Assembly: GCA_002389905.1 (NCBI GenBank)
Contig: DGRE01000034.1
Location: 1-14,638 of the forward strand
Length of the DNA stretch: 14,638 nucleotides
Reading direction: 5' to 3'
Source of the DNA: Hungatella sp. UBA4396
GTDB lineage: Bacteria > Bacillota > Clostridia > Lachnospirales > Lachnospiraceae
Shown: positions 13,813 through 14,638 of the stretch, one piece after another
Layout: every line of letters begins with the position of its first letter
Numbering within the stretch: position 1 is the stretch's first letter
The notes under the pieces: model-generated
The model's input: only the letters and a program-made list of their open reading frames with translations
What the model was told of the DNA's origin: nothing
Databases searched by the model: none
Made by a program: the position numbers and the translations under genes

Positions 13813-14544
13813 ATGATAAACAATACATGGAAAACATTAGGTCTTATGGCTTTTTGCGGCGCAATGGTGCTTACAAGCCCTTCTGAAGTGAGAGCAGACG
13901 AAATATCAGGCCCTGGCCTGAGTTATGGGAACTATATGGTGACAGTTGATGCTGACAGCGTTACAATCAACAAGGATGAAGATGGACAAGAAGCTTTGAT
14001 GACTGTATCCAAAGGAAGTGCCTTTGAAGTTGTTCAGGACATGGGAGACGGATTCTTAAAGGTTAAAGTAAATGATACATATGGCTATATTCCAGTGGAT
14101 GGCAATGCAACGGTTTCTTCCACAGATGAGGCTACCTTAGCTGCCCTGGAGGTACAAGCCCAGACAGATGCAGCAGCTGATTTCAGACAAGGTATTGTTA
14201 ATTATGCATTACAGTTTGTAGGCGGACGTTATGCTGACGCAGGAAGCAATCCAAGTACAGGCTTTGACTGTTCCGGATTTACCAGGTATGTGATGCAGCA
14301 TGGTGCTGGTATTTCTATCAATCGATCCTCCACTGCACAGGCTTCCCAGGGAGTATCCATAAGTGCTGACCAGATGCGTCCCGGCGATTTGATTTTCTAC
14401 GGAAGCGGAAGATCGATCAACCATGTAGCTATGTACATCGGTAATGGACAAGTAGTACACTCTTCTACATATAAAACAGGTATTAAAACTTCTCCCTGGA
14501 ATTACAGGGCGCCTGTAAAAATTGTCAATATAATTGGCGATTAA
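13813..14544 (+). CDS. Secreted SH3–NlpC/P60 peptidoglycan endopeptidase (second of a tandem pair)
   Basis: A 243-residue paralogue of the preceding gene. A signal peptide (1-28, cleavage likely VRA before DE), an SH3-like region (about 40-100, with GFLKVKVNDTYGYIPVD), an Ala/Gln/Asp-rich linker (104-123) and an NlpC/P60 domain (125-243) can be seen. The catalytic residues are C153 (FDCSGF), H204 (NHVAMYIG) and H216 (VVHSS). The catalytic domain is much closer to the first paralogue than the SH3 part or linker, suggesting an old tandem duplication with faster change in the wall-binding half. The usual YVYGG before the catalytic Cys is YADAG here. The ATG at 13813 has AGGAG ten bases upstream. 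A separate promoter and a strong downstream terminator make it its own transcription unit. Confidence 0.92.
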   Translation: MINNTWKTLGLMAFCGAMVLTSPSEVRADEISGPGLSYGNYMVTVDADSVTINKDEDGQEALMTVSKGSAFEVVQDMGDGFLKVKVNDTYGYIPVDGNATVSSTDEATLAALEVQAQTDAAADFRQGIVNYALQFVGGRYADAGSNPSTGFDCSGFTRYVMQHGAGISINRSSTAQASQGVSISADQMRPGDLIFYGSGRSINHVAMYIGNGQVVHSSTYKTGIKTSPWNYRAPVKIVNIIGD

Positions 14545-14580
14545 TGAATTAGCGGACAACCGGATTTTGAAAAAGGATGT

Positions 14581-14614
14581 AAGACCCTCGGCATGGGATT
14601 GCCGGGGGTCTTTT
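14581..14614 (+). terminator. Intrinsic terminator after the second NlpC/P60 gene
   Basis: AAGACCCTCGGCA (14581-14593) pairs over 13 bases (one G-U) with TGCCGGGGGTCTT (14600-14612), with a six-base loop and a short T tail. Confidence 0.85.
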
Positions 14615-14620
14615 GAATGT

Positions 14621-14636
14621 GTGCCAGGCATGGCAC
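14621..14636. repeat. Short inverted repeat at the window edge
   Basis: GTGCCA (14621-14626) and TGGCAC (14631-14636) are exact inverted copies around GGCA. The window ends two bases later, so it cannot be told whether this is an isolated hairpin or the start of a larger repeat. Confidence 0.4.
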
Positions 14637-14638
14637 TA

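Overview
The window looks like chromosomal DNA from a spore-forming clostridium, most likely a Lachnospiraceae / Clostridium cluster XIVa type (for example Lacrimispora-like). This is inferred from the moderate GC content, strong AGGAGG-type ribosome binding sites, a class III fructose-1,6-bisphosphatase, SH3–NlpC/P60 wall hydrolases and sporulation-type promoter motifs. No rRNA, tRNA, CRISPR array, insertion sequence or phage gene was seen. There is no gene-free stretch longer than 300 bases.

Left part (1-4045). A membrane-anchored M23/LytM peptidase (minus strand) lies behind a good match to a sigma-E promoter. It is followed by a complete hicAB toxin-antitoxin pair, an iron-dependent alcohol dehydrogenase with its own terminator, and two small cysteine-rich proteins transcribed away from each other. 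The intergenic region between those two carries two AC-N17-CATAnnnTA elements (sigma-K-like), one facing each gene. The pair is therefore a candidate set of late-sporulation coat or exosporium proteins.

Middle (4065-10079). A complete ribose utilisation locus: a divergent LacI-family repressor (rbsR), then rbsK-rbsD-rbsA-rbsC-rbsB. ATGA and TGATG overlaps link rbsK to rbsD and rbsA to rbsC, and an intrinsic terminator ends the operon. Two operator-like palindromes sit in the divergent promoter region. Ribose would be bound by RbsB, imported by RbsA/RbsC, anomerically converted by RbsD and phosphorylated by RbsK. The rbsB start is anomalous: the well-placed GTG and ribosome binding site are out of frame with the rest of the gene by one base at an A6 run.

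Right part (10145-14638). A class III fructose-1,6-bisphosphatase gene (gluconeogenesis), a DUF1700/HAAS-type two-helix membrane protein with its own promoter and terminator, and two tandem paralogous secreted SH3–NlpC/P60 peptidases. Each peptidase gene has a near-consensus sigma-A promoter. Just downstream of each -10 is a conserved element; the first is an exact match to the WalR box (TGTWAH-N5-TGTWAH) and the second is a degenerate copy. The window ends with a strong terminator and the start of another inverted repeat.

No clearly undescribed multi-gene system was found. The items most worth testing are the divergent cysteine-rich pair, the sigma-E-like promoter on the M23 gene, the WalR-like boxes and the rbsB frameshift.
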